Below are positions 50,916 to 60,571 of a stretch of DNA of 64,000 nucleotides, piece by piece. The notes under the pieces are model-generated. The model made no database searches. It was not told the DNA's origin and worked only from the letters and a program-made list of their open reading frames with translations. The position numbers and the translations under genes were made by a program. This DNA is from Coprosoma sp963660615. Lineage in GTDB: Bacteria > Bacillota_I > Bacilli_A > RF39 > UBA660. How positions within the stretch are numbered: the stretch's first letter is position 1; every line of letters starts with the position of its first letter. The DNA lies in contig CAVKYE010000002.1 in assembly GCA_963660615.1 (NCBI GenBank), positions 44,714-108,713 of the forward strand, read 5' to 3'.

Positions 50916-52706
50916 CTACAATTCTATAAACTCTTTCGCACTAATAGCACTTTCTTTATCATAATTCTTTTTCCATTTTTTATACTTATCAAGTATTACC
51001 TTTTCATTTTTAATAGCATCCTCAATTTTTTTAGCAATAGCTAAGGGACTTTCCTCATTATTTACAACCAAATACTCTTCTAAATCAGTATTTTTAAAAT
51101 AATGATGATTATTACCAGTTATACAAACCGTTCCAACCTCAAAACTTTCAATCGGAAGCATCGGTGCACACTCAGAAAAAGTAACATACAAATTAACCGT
51201 ATTTTTAGCCATTCTCTTCAAAAGTTCCTCCCTAGGAAGAGCCTTCTCTACTCCAGTAACCTTAAGTCCTAACATGCGGGCTATACTAGCCGCCTCAGGA
51301 TCAAACGGAATTATATCAATAACCACATCCTTAATCAAAGAAACAGCCGCAATTTGCGCAAATAAATTCTTTCTCCAATCATCCTTCTTAGCCGCATATA
51401 AACCAATAGTAACATTTTCATTTTTATTTTCTTTAATTTTTTCAGATAAATTAACCGTATTTTTTAGAAAATGTGTCTTAATACCCAAATTTTCATAAAA
51501 CGAAATTGATGATTCTTTACAAGTGCCAAAAACATCCAAAGTTCCATCTTTACTCATACGGATAAGTTCCATATTTCTTTCCCATCCATAAGGTTCAGAG
51601 ACTTGCGATAAACTGCCGTGCCAAAATACCTTTAGTTTAATATTAGGATTTTTACGTTTTAAATAATAACCCAAATCTTTCCATCCAGCACACATCGCAC
51701 TAAAAATAACTTGCTTAACACCTTTATTTAAAATAGTATCCCCTATTTTTTTAACATCACTTTTCCTTAAAATCTCACGGCAAGGAACTCTATAACTATC
51801 AAAAAGTTCAATAGTCGCACTAGTAACCCCAAGCCAATCAGGATTATGGAAAACAATAATATCTTTCGCCTCATTCAAAAAACTAATAGTATCATTAATA
51901 TCCTTCTTATACTTACCATCAGATAAATAAACTAGTTTAAAATACTTAGCTGGCTTATATAAAGTCCTCTTAATAACAAAACCGCCTGCCCTGCGAACAC
52001 CTTTATAAGCTTTCAAACAATTATTAACATTTTTCTCACCGAATTTTCTCTTCAAAGAAACCAAAAACTTTTCCTTCTTACTAAACCAGCTAGCGTCAAA
52101 ATAATGAATCATACAAGTATTTTTCGTAAACAAATTATTTTTAAAATCGAACGCTAAAGGATAAAAATATTCTCTCGGATAAATTGTAATACCATGATCT
52201 AATTTTTGAATTTCATTTTTCGTATGGTCAAAACCCATCTCATTTAAAAACCTAGTCATAATTCTAGGAATGCTCATCTTAAACATATCATTAGAATCGA
52301 AATGTTCCAAATTATTATAATAATCAAGCATTTTCTTAGCAAAATAAGAATGTTTTTCTTTAGCTCCCCATACAGCCGAATTAACCATAAAAGAATCCTC
52401 TACCCCAAGAAAAGTCTCATCCTCAAGTAAAAAATCAATAGGTTTTGTAACCATCATATCCAAATCAAAATAAATACCGCCCATATCATAAATAGCCTTA
52501 GTACGTGCATAATCAGCCACAAAAGCCCATTTTTTATTCTCATAAGCCTCACGAACAAAATTACAAGCATCTAAATCCGTATTATTTTCATCCCATTTAA
52601 TAATCTCATAATCTGGCAAATACTTTTTCCAACTTTCAATACACTTCTTCGCAAGTTTAGGAAGTGGATTATTGCCAAACCAACAATAATGAATATATTT
52701 TTCCAT
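50916..52706 (-). CDS. Fusion of GT32-type (DXD) and GT4-like glycosyltransferase domains
   Basis: About 596 residues from the ATG at 52706 (AGAGGTG upstream). N-terminal half: IHYCWFGNNPLPKLAKKCIESWKKYLPDYEIIKWDENN and YDMGGIYFDLDMMVTKPID, the Gly_transf_sug DXD module. C-terminal half: VFWHGSLSQVSEPYGWERNMEL, VTIGLYAAKKDDWRKNLFAQIAAVSLI, LYVTFSECAPMLPIESFEVGTVCITGNNHHYF, a GT-B donor domain. Two transferases in one chain would add two sugars in sequence. It starts ten bases after the ABC ATPase gene, so it probably builds the polymer exported by TagGH. Confidence 0.85.
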   Translation of the reverse strand: MEKYIHYCWFGNNPLPKLAKKCIESWKKYLPDYEIIKWDENNTDLDACNFVREAYENKKWAFVADYARTKAIYDMGGIYFDLDMMVTKPIDFLLEDETFLGVEDSFMVNSAVWGAKEKHSYFAKKMLDYYNNLEHFDSNDMFKMSIPRIMTRFLNEMGFDHTKNEIQKLDHGITIYPREYFYPLAFDFKNNLFTKNTCMIHYFDASWFSKKEKFLVSLKRKFGEKNVNNCLKAYKGVRRAGGFVIKRTLYKPAKYFKLVYLSDGKYKKDINDTISFLNEAKDIIVFHNPDWLGVTSATIELFDSYRVPCREILRKSDVKKIGDTILNKGVKQVIFSAMCAGWKDLGYYLKRKNPNIKLKVFWHGSLSQVSEPYGWERNMELIRMSKDGTLDVFGTCKESSISFYENLGIKTHFLKNTVNLSEKIKENKNENVTIGLYAAKKDDWRKNLFAQIAAVSLIKDVVIDIIPFDPEAASIARMLGLKVTGVEKALPREELLKRMAKNTVNLYVTFSECAPMLPIESFEVGTVCITGNNHHYFKNTDLEEYLVVNNEESPLAIAKKIEDAIKNEKVILDKYKKWKKNYDKESAISAKEFIEL

Positions 52707-52716
52707 ACATACACCT

Positions 52717-53457
52717 CTATTTACCCATTTGCTTCTCATAATAATGATCACAAACCGTCTTAGGATCCCCTATCTCAACAATCTCTCCATGGTCAAGCCA
52801 AACAACCCTAGTACATAACTCTCTAATCTGTTCTAAAGAATGTGAAACAAACAAAACCGTTGTTCCCCCATTAATCATCTCCATCATCTTCTTCTTACTT
52901 TTCTCTTGAAACTTAATATCACCAACCGATAAAATCTCATCAACAATCAAAATCTCAGGATCAACAACTGTAGCTACCGAAAAAGCAAGCTTCGCCGTCA
53001 TACCAGAAGAAAAATTCTTAATAGGCGCATCCAAGAATTCCTTAAGTTCAGAAAACTCAACAATTTGATCAAACTTTTCATTCAAAAATTCCTCAGAATA
53101 TCCCAAAATAGCTCCATTTAAATAAATATTTTCACGAGCCGTAAGTTCCAAATCAAACCCCGCACCAAGCTCAATCATAGGAGACACAGAACCATTAGTC
53201 GTAATCTTCCCACTAGTAGGTTTCATAACCTCACTAACAAGCTTAAGAAGAGTACTTTTACCAGCGCCATTAGAACCAATAAGTCCAATAACTTCACCCT
53301 TTTTAATATCCAAATTAATGTGTTTCAAAGCCCAAAAAGGCGTAGGCTTAGGAATTCTTTTCTTCTTATCAAAAAGTCTAATAAACGTCATCTTAAGAGA
53401 CTTATCCTTCTCAATACCTAAATCAAACTTAATCGAAACATCCTCTATCTTAATCAT
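52717..53457 (-). CDS. ABC transporter ATPase for wall polymer export (TagH-like)
   Basis: 246 residues. Walker A GSNGAGKSTLLKL, Q-loop replaced by the polysaccharide-exporter pattern SVSPMIELGAGFDLELTARENIYLNGAILG, signature FSSGMTAKLAFSVAT, Walker B LIVDEILSVGD, H-loop FVSHSLEQI. The GAGF and ELTARENI motifs are specific for TagH/Wzt/RfbB exporters of teichoic acids and O-antigens. No C-terminal polymer-binding domain, as in simple TagH. Pairs with the permease upstream. Confidence 0.95.
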   Translation of the reverse strand: MIKIEDVSIKFDLGIEKDKSLKMTFIRLFDKKKRIPKPTPFWALKHINLDIKKGEVIGLIGSNGAGKSTLLKLVSEVMKPTSGKITTNGSVSPMIELGAGFDLELTARENIYLNGAILGYSEEFLNEKFDQIVEFSELKEFLDAPIKNFSSGMTAKLAFSVATVVDPEILIVDEILSVGDIKFQEKSKKKMMEMINGGTTVLFVSHSLEQIRELCTRVVWLDHGEIVEIGDPKTVCDHYYEKQMGK

Positions 53458-53466
53458 AAAAACCTC

Positions 53467-54270
53467 CTATGAATAATAAATAAATTTATCTTGATTCTTC
53501 TTAAATATAATTGCACCAATAATAAACATAAAAATTCCACACAAAGCACAAATAATCATATTAAGTGCACTTGGACAATGAGAATAAAGAATTATCTCCC
53601 TTATACCAGATAAAAATTGATACAAAGGATTACACTTAAAGAACACTTGATAACTTTCTGGAAGCATCGAAATATTCCAGAAAATAGGCGTAAAATATTG
53701 CCAAATAGTCAAAACAATTCCATAAATATAAAGAACATCCCTAAGCAAAACTGAAATAGCCGACAAAGCAAGACCTAGACCTATCGCAAACAAAGCAAGG
53801 AAAAAGAAGAAAAAAGGAAGAAGTAAATAATACCAATTAATATAACAAGGATCATTACCAAACCATGAAATAACAATCAATAAAAGCAAAGGAATTAACG
53901 TAAGTAAAAAATTAACCCCAGAAAAAAGCACCTTAGAAAGTGGAAATAAATACTTAGGTATATAAATCTTTCTAATCAAACAAAAATTAGAAATAATCGA
54001 ATGCATAGCCTCATTAGTTGCATCACTAAAAAACTGAAATACAATAATACCAATCATCAAATAAACAACATAATTAGTACCTTCCATCGAAAACCTAAAC
54101 ATTTGAGAAAAAACAAGCGCCATAACACTCATCTGTAAGAGCGGATAAAGTAAACTCCAAACAATTCCTAATATACTCTTCTTATATTTTACCTTAAAAT
54201 CTCTACCAATTAACTGTTTAAGCAAAAATGTATATCTCATAAAATTATCATAAATTCTCTTTAAAGCCAT
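53467..54270 (-). CDS. ABC-2 permease for wall polymer export (TagG-like)
   Basis: 267 residues, six membrane helices. LLKQLIGRDFKVKYKKSILGIVWSLLYPLLQMSVMALVFSQMF is the signature start of the TagG/RfbA permeases; IRKIYIPKYLFPLSKVL and YFTPIFWNISMLPE follow. It forms the membrane channel with the ATPase. A TATAAT (54316-54321, - strand) stands about 45 bases ahead of the start; it begins the operon that ends at 47864. Confidence 0.95.
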   Translation of the reverse strand: MALKRIYDNFMRYTFLLKQLIGRDFKVKYKKSILGIVWSLLYPLLQMSVMALVFSQMFRFSMEGTNYVVYLMIGIIVFQFFSDATNEAMHSIISNFCLIRKIYIPKYLFPLSKVLFSGVNFLLTLIPLLLLIVISWFGNDPCYINWYYLLLPFFFFFLALFAIGLGLALSAISVLLRDVLYIYGIVLTIWQYFTPIFWNISMLPESYQVFFKCNPLYQFLSGIREIILYSHCPSALNMIICALCGIFMFIIGAIIFKKNQDKFIYYS

Positions 54271-54412
54271 AAAATAATCTCCATTTCATATGTAATATAA
54301 ATATTATGCACACATATTATACCAAAATACGAATGTAAAATCTACAATTTAAGAAAAATTTAACACAAGTACAAAAAAATGGCAAACTCTAAAGTTTAAC
54401 CATTTCAAATAT

Positions 54413-56221
54413 TTATCTGAAATATACATTTCCATCTACTCTACCAGAAATACCAGGAACCGATACATCAGAACTATACTGCCATATACTATAAACACCA
54501 TTATATGAACAACTATTATTCCATTGAGCAACCCATTTATCATAACCATTTATCCTAGAATTATTAAGCTGATTTTCAAACCAACTCAAACTAGCATATA
54601 CTCCAGAATGATAACCATTATTACTCATAATATCAACAAATGTACCAGTTATATCAGATAAAATGCCATAATTATTTACATCATTAGGATTTAATCCATT
54701 CTTGCGTTTATATCCATCAGCATCTTCCATGTCAAACCAAACACCATACTTAAAATTACTACCAACACTCTTAAGTAATCTAAGTGCATGATTTGCCTCA
54801 CTAACAGCATCATTAACATTTAAAGCATACGAATATAAATAAACTCCATAAGGAATACCAAGTCGTTCACACGCTTTTAAATTCCTTAAAAATTTAACAT
54901 CATCTTGATCAGTATAATCACTGCCATATCCAAGTCTTAAAATAACTCCATCAATTTGACCAGAATTCCATAAAGTATCCCAATCAATATCACCTTGATG
55001 AGCCGAAACATCTAAAACAAACTTCACATTCTTACCAATAAGAACACCATTTGAATTAAAATAATATTTAATACCCGCAATTATCTGCCATCCAGTAAGA
55101 GTATCACCATTAGTATTCAAATAATAAGTATTACCATTTTTATTAACCCATCCAGCCTTTAAAGAACCATTTGAATTAAATTCATACTCCATTCCATCAA
55201 TAGTAGCCTTTCCAGTAGTTAAAACACCAGTTGTAGGATCAGTATAATATGCATATCCTCCATAATGAATCCAACCATACATCACCTTGCCAGTATTAAT
55301 ACCAAAGAAATACTTAACTCCATCAACCGTAGTTATACCTCTAGCCCTAATCTTACTAGAAGGATCAAAATAATACTTAAGACCATTTTCTTCTATCCAT
55401 CCACTTTTAGCCTTATAAGTATCCTTATCAAAATAATACCAGTTATCTCCAACTTTAACCATACCACTTTGTAAAACACCATTAGAATCAGAATAATATA
55501 AATCACCATTATAATTTATAAAACCATACATAAGTCTATTAGTATTAATACCAAAGAAATATGGCTTACCATCAACAATAGTAACATTTGAAGCAAGTTC
55601 TCCAGTCTCAGGATTTGTATAATAAACCTTATTATCATAATAAATAAGACCATACATCACCATACCAGTATTAATACCAAAGAAATACTTAACTCCATCA
55701 ACCGTAGTTATACCTCTAGCCCTAATCTTACTAGAAGGATCAAAATAATACTTAAGACCATTTTCTTCTATCCATCCACTTTTAGCCTTATAAGTATCCT
55801 TATCAAAATAATACCAGTTATCTCCAACTTTAACCATACCACTTTGTAAAACACCATTAGAATCAGAATAATATAAATCACCATTATAATTTATAAAACC
55901 ATACATAAGTCTATTAGTATTAATACCAAAGAAATATGGCTTACCATCAACAATAGTAACATTTGAAGCAAGTTCTCCAGTCTCAGGATTTGTATAATAA
56001 ACTTTATTATCATAGTATACCCAACCACGCATAACTTTTCCCTTAGTTACTCCTAAAAAATATTTTTTTCCATCAACTTCCGTTATACCTTTTTGCATTA
56101 CCCCGTTTTCATTGAAATAATAAGTTTCACCGTCTATATTTTGCCATCCGCTTAAAGCATCAACCTTAAAAGTAAAAGCGAATAAACAAAATAAACTTAC
56201 CAATAAAATCTTACCTCTCAT
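54413..56221 (-). CDS. Secreted GH25 lysozyme with cell-wall-binding repeats
   Basis: 602 residues. Signal peptide (1-22), then about fourteen choline/glucan-binding-type repeats (GWQNIDGETYYFNENGVMQKG and similar), then C-terminal GH25 from about residue 399: KFVLDVSAHQGDIDWDTLWNS, VILRLGYGS, YGVYLYSYA, and GVWFDMEDAD with the catalytic Asp/Glu; ends YSSDVSVPGISGRVDGNVYF. It is a muramidase directed to the wall. Repeats 69-193 and 194-318 are near-identical copies. Its place among wall-polymer genes suggests its binding repeats recognise the local polymer. Confidence 0.93.
   Translation of the reverse strand: MRGKILLVSLFCLFAFTFKVDALSGWQNIDGETYYFNENGVMQKGITEVDGKKYFLGVTKGKVMRGWVYYDNKVYYTNPETGELASNVTIVDGKPYFFGINTNRLMYGFINYNGDLYYSDSNGVLQSGMVKVGDNWYYFDKDTYKAKSGWIEENGLKYYFDPSSKIRARGITTVDGVKYFFGINTGMVMYGLIYYDNKVYYTNPETGELASNVTIVDGKPYFFGINTNRLMYGFINYNGDLYYSDSNGVLQSGMVKVGDNWYYFDKDTYKAKSGWIEENGLKYYFDPSSKIRARGITTVDGVKYFFGINTGKVMYGWIHYGGYAYYTDPTTGVLTTGKATIDGMEYEFNSNGSLKAGWVNKNGNTYYLNTNGDTLTGWQIIAGIKYYFNSNGVLIGKNVKFVLDVSAHQGDIDWDTLWNSGQIDGVILRLGYGSDYTDQDDVKFLRNLKACERLGIPYGVYLYSYALNVNDAVSEANHALRLLKSVGSNFKYGVWFDMEDADGYKRKNGLNPNDVNNYGILSDITGTFVDIMSNNGYHSGVYASLSWFENQLNNSRINGYDKWVAQWNNSCSYNGVYSIWQYSSDVSVPGISGRVDGNVYFR
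55268..56017 (-). repeat. Near-perfect 375-bp tandem duplication in the lysozyme gene
   Basis: Residues 69-193 (56017-55643) and 194-318 (55642-55268) are almost the same at protein and DNA level: each copy begins YYDNKVYYTNPETGELASN. They differ only at the last few codons (MVMYGLIYY vs KVMYGWIHY). Recent unequal exchange or slippage is likely, and copy number may vary between strains. An assembler could collapse it. Confidence 0.9.
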
Positions 56222-56355
56222 ACTATTTCACACTCCTTTTACAATAATAATATCATACTTAGCATTCTAAAATCAAGCAAAAAAAATACAAAAAAACTCC
56301 CCATTCATTGACGTACCTATAATTAAATATTATAATTAATTAGGCGGTGATGACA

Positions 56356-57300
56356 TTGAAAAAACACTACATTGACGTTATGAAAGGAATTGGAGCAATC
56401 TTTGTTGTAATAGGCCACCTAGTCGCACCAGAAAGCTTTCTAAAAATCTATCTGTATTCATTCCACATGCCCCTTTTCTTTTTTATAACCGGTATTACTT
56501 TTAATGAAAACCACACATTCAAAAAATTCATACAAAAAAGATTCAAATCACTTATTATTCCTTATATAATTTTCGTACTATTATCAATGTTAATATTTTA
56601 TGATATTACAAAAAATATGGAAATCAAAGATATTCTGACAAACATATTCTTCGTTAATAGCAGTATAATTTGGAACTCATCATTATGGTTCTTGCCAGTA
56701 CTGTTTCTAACAAATATCTTATTTTATATAATTTGCAAAATTTGTAAAACAAAAATATCAAAAACAATAACTTTAATAATATTACTAACAATCGGATTTA
56801 TATTCAGTCATTATCAAATAACTCTTCCTTTCGGATTACACATACTTCCAGTTAGTACAGCATTCTTATTTTTCGGATATATCTTTACAAAATTAAATCT
56901 ATTAGAAAAATTAAAAGGGAAAGAAATAAATCATTACATATTCTTCATAGTCACCACACTAAGTATATACTTAGCTCTCAAAAATGGCAGAGTAAATATG
57001 TCAACAAACCTATACAACAACTATATAATCTACTACATTTGTGCGCTTTGTGGAATAATAACATACCTATACATAAGCCTTATAATAAGTAAAAACAAAC
57101 TACTAGAATTTTTTGGCGACATTTCACTATATATGTTCTGCACTCAAAGAATGCTATACAAATTTTATCCACTTATATTTACAAATTTAAAACTCAATTC
57201 ATTATATACTCCAAAAATTACAATTCCATTAACCCTAACCATATATCTCATAATTTTTATAATAATTAGAAAAATAAAAACAAAGATAAAACGTAACTAA
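56356..57300 (+). CDS. AT3-type acyltransferase (Nth-like) membrane protein
   Basis: About 314 residues. Start taken as the TTG at 56356, at proper distance from AGGCGG (56342-56347); ATG 56350 and GTG 56347 are too close. KHYIDVMKGIGAIFVVIGHL gives the conserved His; FHMPLFFFITGITF and FIQKRFKSLIIPYIIF are typical of fucose-4-O-acetylase-like acyltransferases. Ten membrane helices. The only + strand gene of this surface region; convergent with the cytidylyltransferase gene, whose end overlaps its own. Confidence 0.85.
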   Translation: MKKHYIDVMKGIGAIFVVIGHLVAPESFLKIYLYSFHMPLFFFITGITFNENHTFKKFIQKRFKSLIIPYIIFVLLSMLIFYDITKNMEIKDILTNIFFVNSSIIWNSSLWFLPVLFLTNILFYIICKICKTKISKTITLIILLTIGFIFSHYQITLPFGLHILPVSTAFLFFGYIFTKLNLLEKLKGKEINHYIFFIVTTLSIYLALKNGRVNMSTNLYNNYIIYYICALCGIITYLYISLIISKNKLLEFFGDISLYMFCTQRMLYKFYPLIFTNLKLNSLYTPKITIPLTLTIYLIIFIIIRKIKTKIKRN

Positions 57301-57313
57301 TTTTTATCTTTGT
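57280..57313. terminator. Bidirectional terminator built from two overlapping gene ends
   Basis: ACAAAGATAAA (57280-57290) / TTTATCTTTGT (57303-57313). Both stop codons (57297-57300) lie in the loop. T-rich on + and A-rich on the left side give termination either way. Confidence 0.6.
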
Positions 57314-57989
57314 TTTCTTTTATAATACTTTCAAAAATCTTAAAATCATCAGGATAAGTTATTTTAAAATTATATATCTCACCAAGAATAAAATTAACAT
57401 CATACCCAAGCCTAAGCATAAAATCGCAAGTTGTAGAAACATCAGAATACTCTTTAGAAGAAAAATTACTGTAACACTTAATAAGATTTTTAAGAAAAAA
57501 AGTTTGTGGAGTTTGAATTCTCATAACATCATTTCTATCAACAATTTCATTTGTACTTTTTTTAACAATAACTTCTGGACAAGGAATATATGTAACTGCA
57601 CTTCCATTTTTTAAACACTCGTCAATAGACACATCTATAATCTTTGAAGAAATCAAAGGTCTATTACCAGCGTGAATAACAACAACAGAATTCTCATCAA
57701 TTTCGCCTTCAAGTTTCTTAACACAATTATAAATTGATCCTGGCTGAGAATCTCCATTCTTACAAATCCATTTAATTTTAGATAATTTATACTTATCCTT
57801 AAGCGATAAAAAATATTTTTCAAACCCCTCCAAACAAGCTACACAAATCGCTTCAATATTATCATTTTTTTGAAATTTCTCTAAAGTATATACAATAAGC
57901 GGTTTTGAAGAAGCCTCTAAAAATTGTTTCGGTATCTTACTACCCATACGACTACCAACACCACCAGCAGTAATTATAGCAACATTCAT
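57297..57989 (-). CDS. IspD/TarI-family cytidylyltransferase
   Basis: 230 residues. AIITAGGVGSRMGSKIPKQFLE (nucleotide-binding loop with Arg and Lys), VVVIHAGNRPLIS, VTYIPCPEVIVK, IQTPQTFFLKNLI, DVSTTCDFMLRLG. The family makes either CDP-methylerythritol (IspD) or CDP-ribitol (TarI). The next gene upstream encodes a CDP-glycerol-type transferase with only three bases between them, so a teichoic-acid role (TarI) is favoured. Sequence alone cannot separate the two. Confidence 0.85.
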   Translation of the reverse strand: MNVAIITAGGVGSRMGSKIPKQFLEASSKPLIVYTLEKFQKNDNIEAICVACLEGFEKYFLSLKDKYKLSKIKWICKNGDSQPGSIYNCVKKLEGEIDENSVVVIHAGNRPLISSKIIDVSIDECLKNGSAVTYIPCPEVIVKKSTNEIVDRNDVMRIQTPQTFFLKNLIKCYSNFSSKEYSDVSTTCDFMLRLGYDVNFILGEIYNFKITYPDDFKIFESIIKENKDKN

Positions 57990-57992
57990 AAA

Positions 57993-59336
57993 TTACCTCC
58001 TAAAAATAAAATTAATAACACCACGAACCTTCATTAAAATTTTCCATCCCTTTGAACTATAAACCGAATCTAGTTTTTCTCTTTGAACAGAAATTTCAAT
58101 TTCTTGTTTTTTCATCACTTCATTTTGATCATCTATTTGCTCATTCAAAGCAATAACTTCCTTCTCCAAACTCTCCTCACGATCAAACACATTGGTATTA
58201 AGAATACTCTTACTAATCTTATCATTATCAAAAAAATAATCACAAATTGCTTTACAACCACCATCTTTCAAATCGCCAAACCATAACTTTTTCTTTTCCT
58301 TCATTCTTTCCTTATATTTATAATCCTTAGAAAAACAGTCATCAACACTTTTTAATAAACCATTAATATCATCAACTTTAAAACCGCAAGTCCAAAAATC
58401 AAAATCCCCAAACGTAATTCCTCTATTAAGTTTATATTCAGCCAAATCAGTAGTCAAATAAATAACTGGTTTATCTAAAAATACAAATTCAAGTCCCAAA
58501 GAAGAATAATCAGTAATAAGTAAATCAGCCGCATCCAAAATTTCATTAATAGTTATATTACTATCCCTAAGCATATCCTCATCAATAACCTTGATAAAAG
58601 GAGAATCTAATCTCACCACATCATGCTCTTCACTAGGGTGTTTTTTAATACAAAGCAAATAATTATTTTTTTCCAAATAATCTAGTAAACATTTTTCATC
58701 ATATTTTTTTAAATTTAACACATTAAAAGAATTAACATGAGAATTATCTTCTCTGTTACAACCGCTTCTAAAAGTTGGCATATAATATATTATTTTTTTA
58801 TTATTAACAGACTCGCCAAGAACCTTTTTTAACTTCTTTTTAGCACCAGAAGAAACAAAAAAGTCTAATTTGGGATACCCAAGTGCTAAAGTCCTATTAT
58901 ATTTAACATTAAATCTAGCAGAAAATATAACTCGCCAAAAATCAGAAGGAACAATAAAATAATTTATTTTTCTTTTAAGTTCACTATACCATTCATAATC
59001 ACTATGGCTCATATTATCAGATAAAAAACCTATATGTTTAGAACTAACACCATGCCATAATTCAACATAAATAGCCTTATCAGGCTTGTCACCAGTAACA
59101 TTTGCATGTGTTGTAAAAAATATATCTACCGTTTTAACAAAATCAAAATATGAAGAAGAACCTATTTTATACACACTAATTCCATCATTTAGAAGTTTAT
59201 TATAAATAAACTCATCATAACAAGCCCACGCCAAATTCATTTTATTGCCATACTTTTTCCTCATAAATTCAAATAAAGCCTTGGCATTAGAAGAAAAATC
59301 AGGAAAACTACAAAAAAGAACATTTACTTTTTCCAA
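57993..59336 (-). CDS. CDP-glycerol:polyglycerophosphate glycerophosphotransferase-like
   Basis: About 447 residues from the TTG at 59336 (GGAAG nine bases before); the longer frame to 59384 has no binding site and runs into the previous gene. IYVELWHGVSSKHIG, YYMPTFRSG, KKHPSEEHD, DAADLLITDYSSLGLEFVFLDKPVIYLTTDLAEY are the Glyphos_transf landmarks. The final 60 residues (EKEVIALNEQIDDQNEVMKKQEIEIS) form a coiled coil. Polymerises or primes a glycerol/ribitol-phosphate wall polymer. Confidence 0.9.
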   Translation of the reverse strand: MEKVNVLFCSFPDFSSNAKALFEFMRKKYGNKMNLAWACYDEFIYNKLLNDGISVYKIGSSSYFDFVKTVDIFFTTHANVTGDKPDKAIYVELWHGVSSKHIGFLSDNMSHSDYEWYSELKRKINYFIVPSDFWRVIFSARFNVKYNRTLALGYPKLDFFVSSGAKKKLKKVLGESVNNKKIIYYMPTFRSGCNREDNSHVNSFNVLNLKKYDEKCLLDYLEKNNYLLCIKKHPSEEHDVVRLDSPFIKVIDEDMLRDSNITINEILDAADLLITDYSSLGLEFVFLDKPVIYLTTDLAEYKLNRGITFGDFDFWTCGFKVDDINGLLKSVDDCFSKDYKYKERMKEKKKLWFGDLKDGGCKAICDYFFDNDKISKSILNTNVFDREESLEKEVIALNEQIDDQNEVMKKQEIEISVQREKLDSVYSSKGWKILMKVRGVINFIFRR

Positions 59337-59386
59337 TCTAATCACTTCCAAACTATAATCAGTATACCAAAAAAAGAAGGCCATTT

Positions 59387-60382
59387 CTAGCCTTCTTCCG
59401 CTTTTTCTAACATATTAGTAATAAAAATACCATATCCCTTATGAGGATTATCAACAACCACATGAGTAACCGCACCAATAATCTTATCATTTTGAATAAT
59501 TGGAGAACCACTCATCCCCTGAATAATACCATTAGTTTTTGAAAGCAACTCACTATCCGTAATCTCAAATACAAAATTTCTCGTTTTTTGATTATCCCTA
59601 TTAACCTTAGTAATATTAATTTCATATTCCTTAACCTCAGTACCATCAAGAACCGTCAAAATCTTGGCCTTACCAGTCTTAACCGAAGAAGGCTTAGCCA
59701 CCTCATAAGTATCCTTCTTAGGAAGTTCATCAGTATAATTTCCAAAAATACCCTGAGAAGTATTAGAATATACATCACCAGTCGTTTTAGAAGAATCATA
59801 CTCAGCCTGTTTCTCACCAGGATTACCATTACTACTTGGAATAACGCCAGTAACCGTTGAATCAAAAATCTTACCATCTTTAATTTCTAAAAGCTTACCA
59901 GTTGTTTGCTCTTGAATCTCATGACCCAAAGCCCCAAAAATTTTACTATTAGGATCAATAAAAGTCAAAGTACCAATTCCCGTAACACTATCCTTAACGT
60001 AAAGACCTGTCTTATATACTCCCTTTTCATCCTTATAAAGTTTCAAAGTAGCCGACTGCTTCTTACCATCCCTTAAAAAGCCAACTTTAACCGAAGAATC
60101 TTTAGCATCACTAATTTTAGAAGCCATATCTTCTATATTTTTAACACTCTTATCATCAATTGAAGTAATAATATCACCTGACTTAAGTCCTGCATCAACT
60201 CCTGGTGTTTTACCATCAACGCCATAAACACCAACAATTAAAATACCAGACGAATTCAAAGTAATACCAATATTTTCCCCACCAACAATTACTCTATCTG
60301 AATAAGCTAAAGCACTTATTGGCAAAATAATAAATGAAAGAAAAAGCACGAAGATAGTTTTTTCAAAATTTTTAAAAACCAA
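59387..60382 (-). CDS. SpoIVB-like PDZ + S55 serine peptidase
   Basis: About 331 residues; the TTG at 60382 is preferred, since GGGAGATG lies seven bases before it, while the TTG at 60397 is upstream of that site. Signal anchor (FVLFLSFIILPISALA), PDZ domain (VDAGLKSGDIITSIDDKSVKNIEDM), then S55: VTGIGTLTFIDPNSKIFGALGHEIQ with the catalytic His, and IIQGMSGSPIIQNDKIIGAVTHV with the Ser. SpoIVB activates sigma-K processing in spore formers. Here it sits with teichoic-acid genes and may have another target. Confidence 0.9.
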   Translation of the reverse strand: MVFKNFEKTIFVLFLSFIILPISALAYSDRVIVGGENIGITLNSSGILIVGVYGVDGKTPGVDAGLKSGDIITSIDDKSVKNIEDMASKISDAKDSSVKVGFLRDGKKQSATLKLYKDEKGVYKTGLYVKDSVTGIGTLTFIDPNSKIFGALGHEIQEQTTGKLLEIKDGKIFDSTVTGVIPSSNGNPGEKQAEYDSSKTTGDVYSNTSQGIFGNYTDELPKKDTYEVAKPSSVKTGKAKILTVLDGTEVKEYEINITKVNRDNQKTRNFVFEITDSELLSKTNGIIQGMSGSPIIQNDKIIGAVTHVVVDNPHKGYGIFITNMLEKAEEG

Positions 60383-60571
60383 AAAATCATCTCCCAAATT
60401 AATTTTAAAATACAGACTACATTATTATTATAAAACAATTTAAAAAAAATAAATGTAGAACTTTCTACCAATATTAAATACCAAAATTTACCATTTTTTT
60501 AAACTAAATCAATATAATATAAACTCACATTCCAATTTTATCTTTAATATTTATAATTTTCATAATCATCC

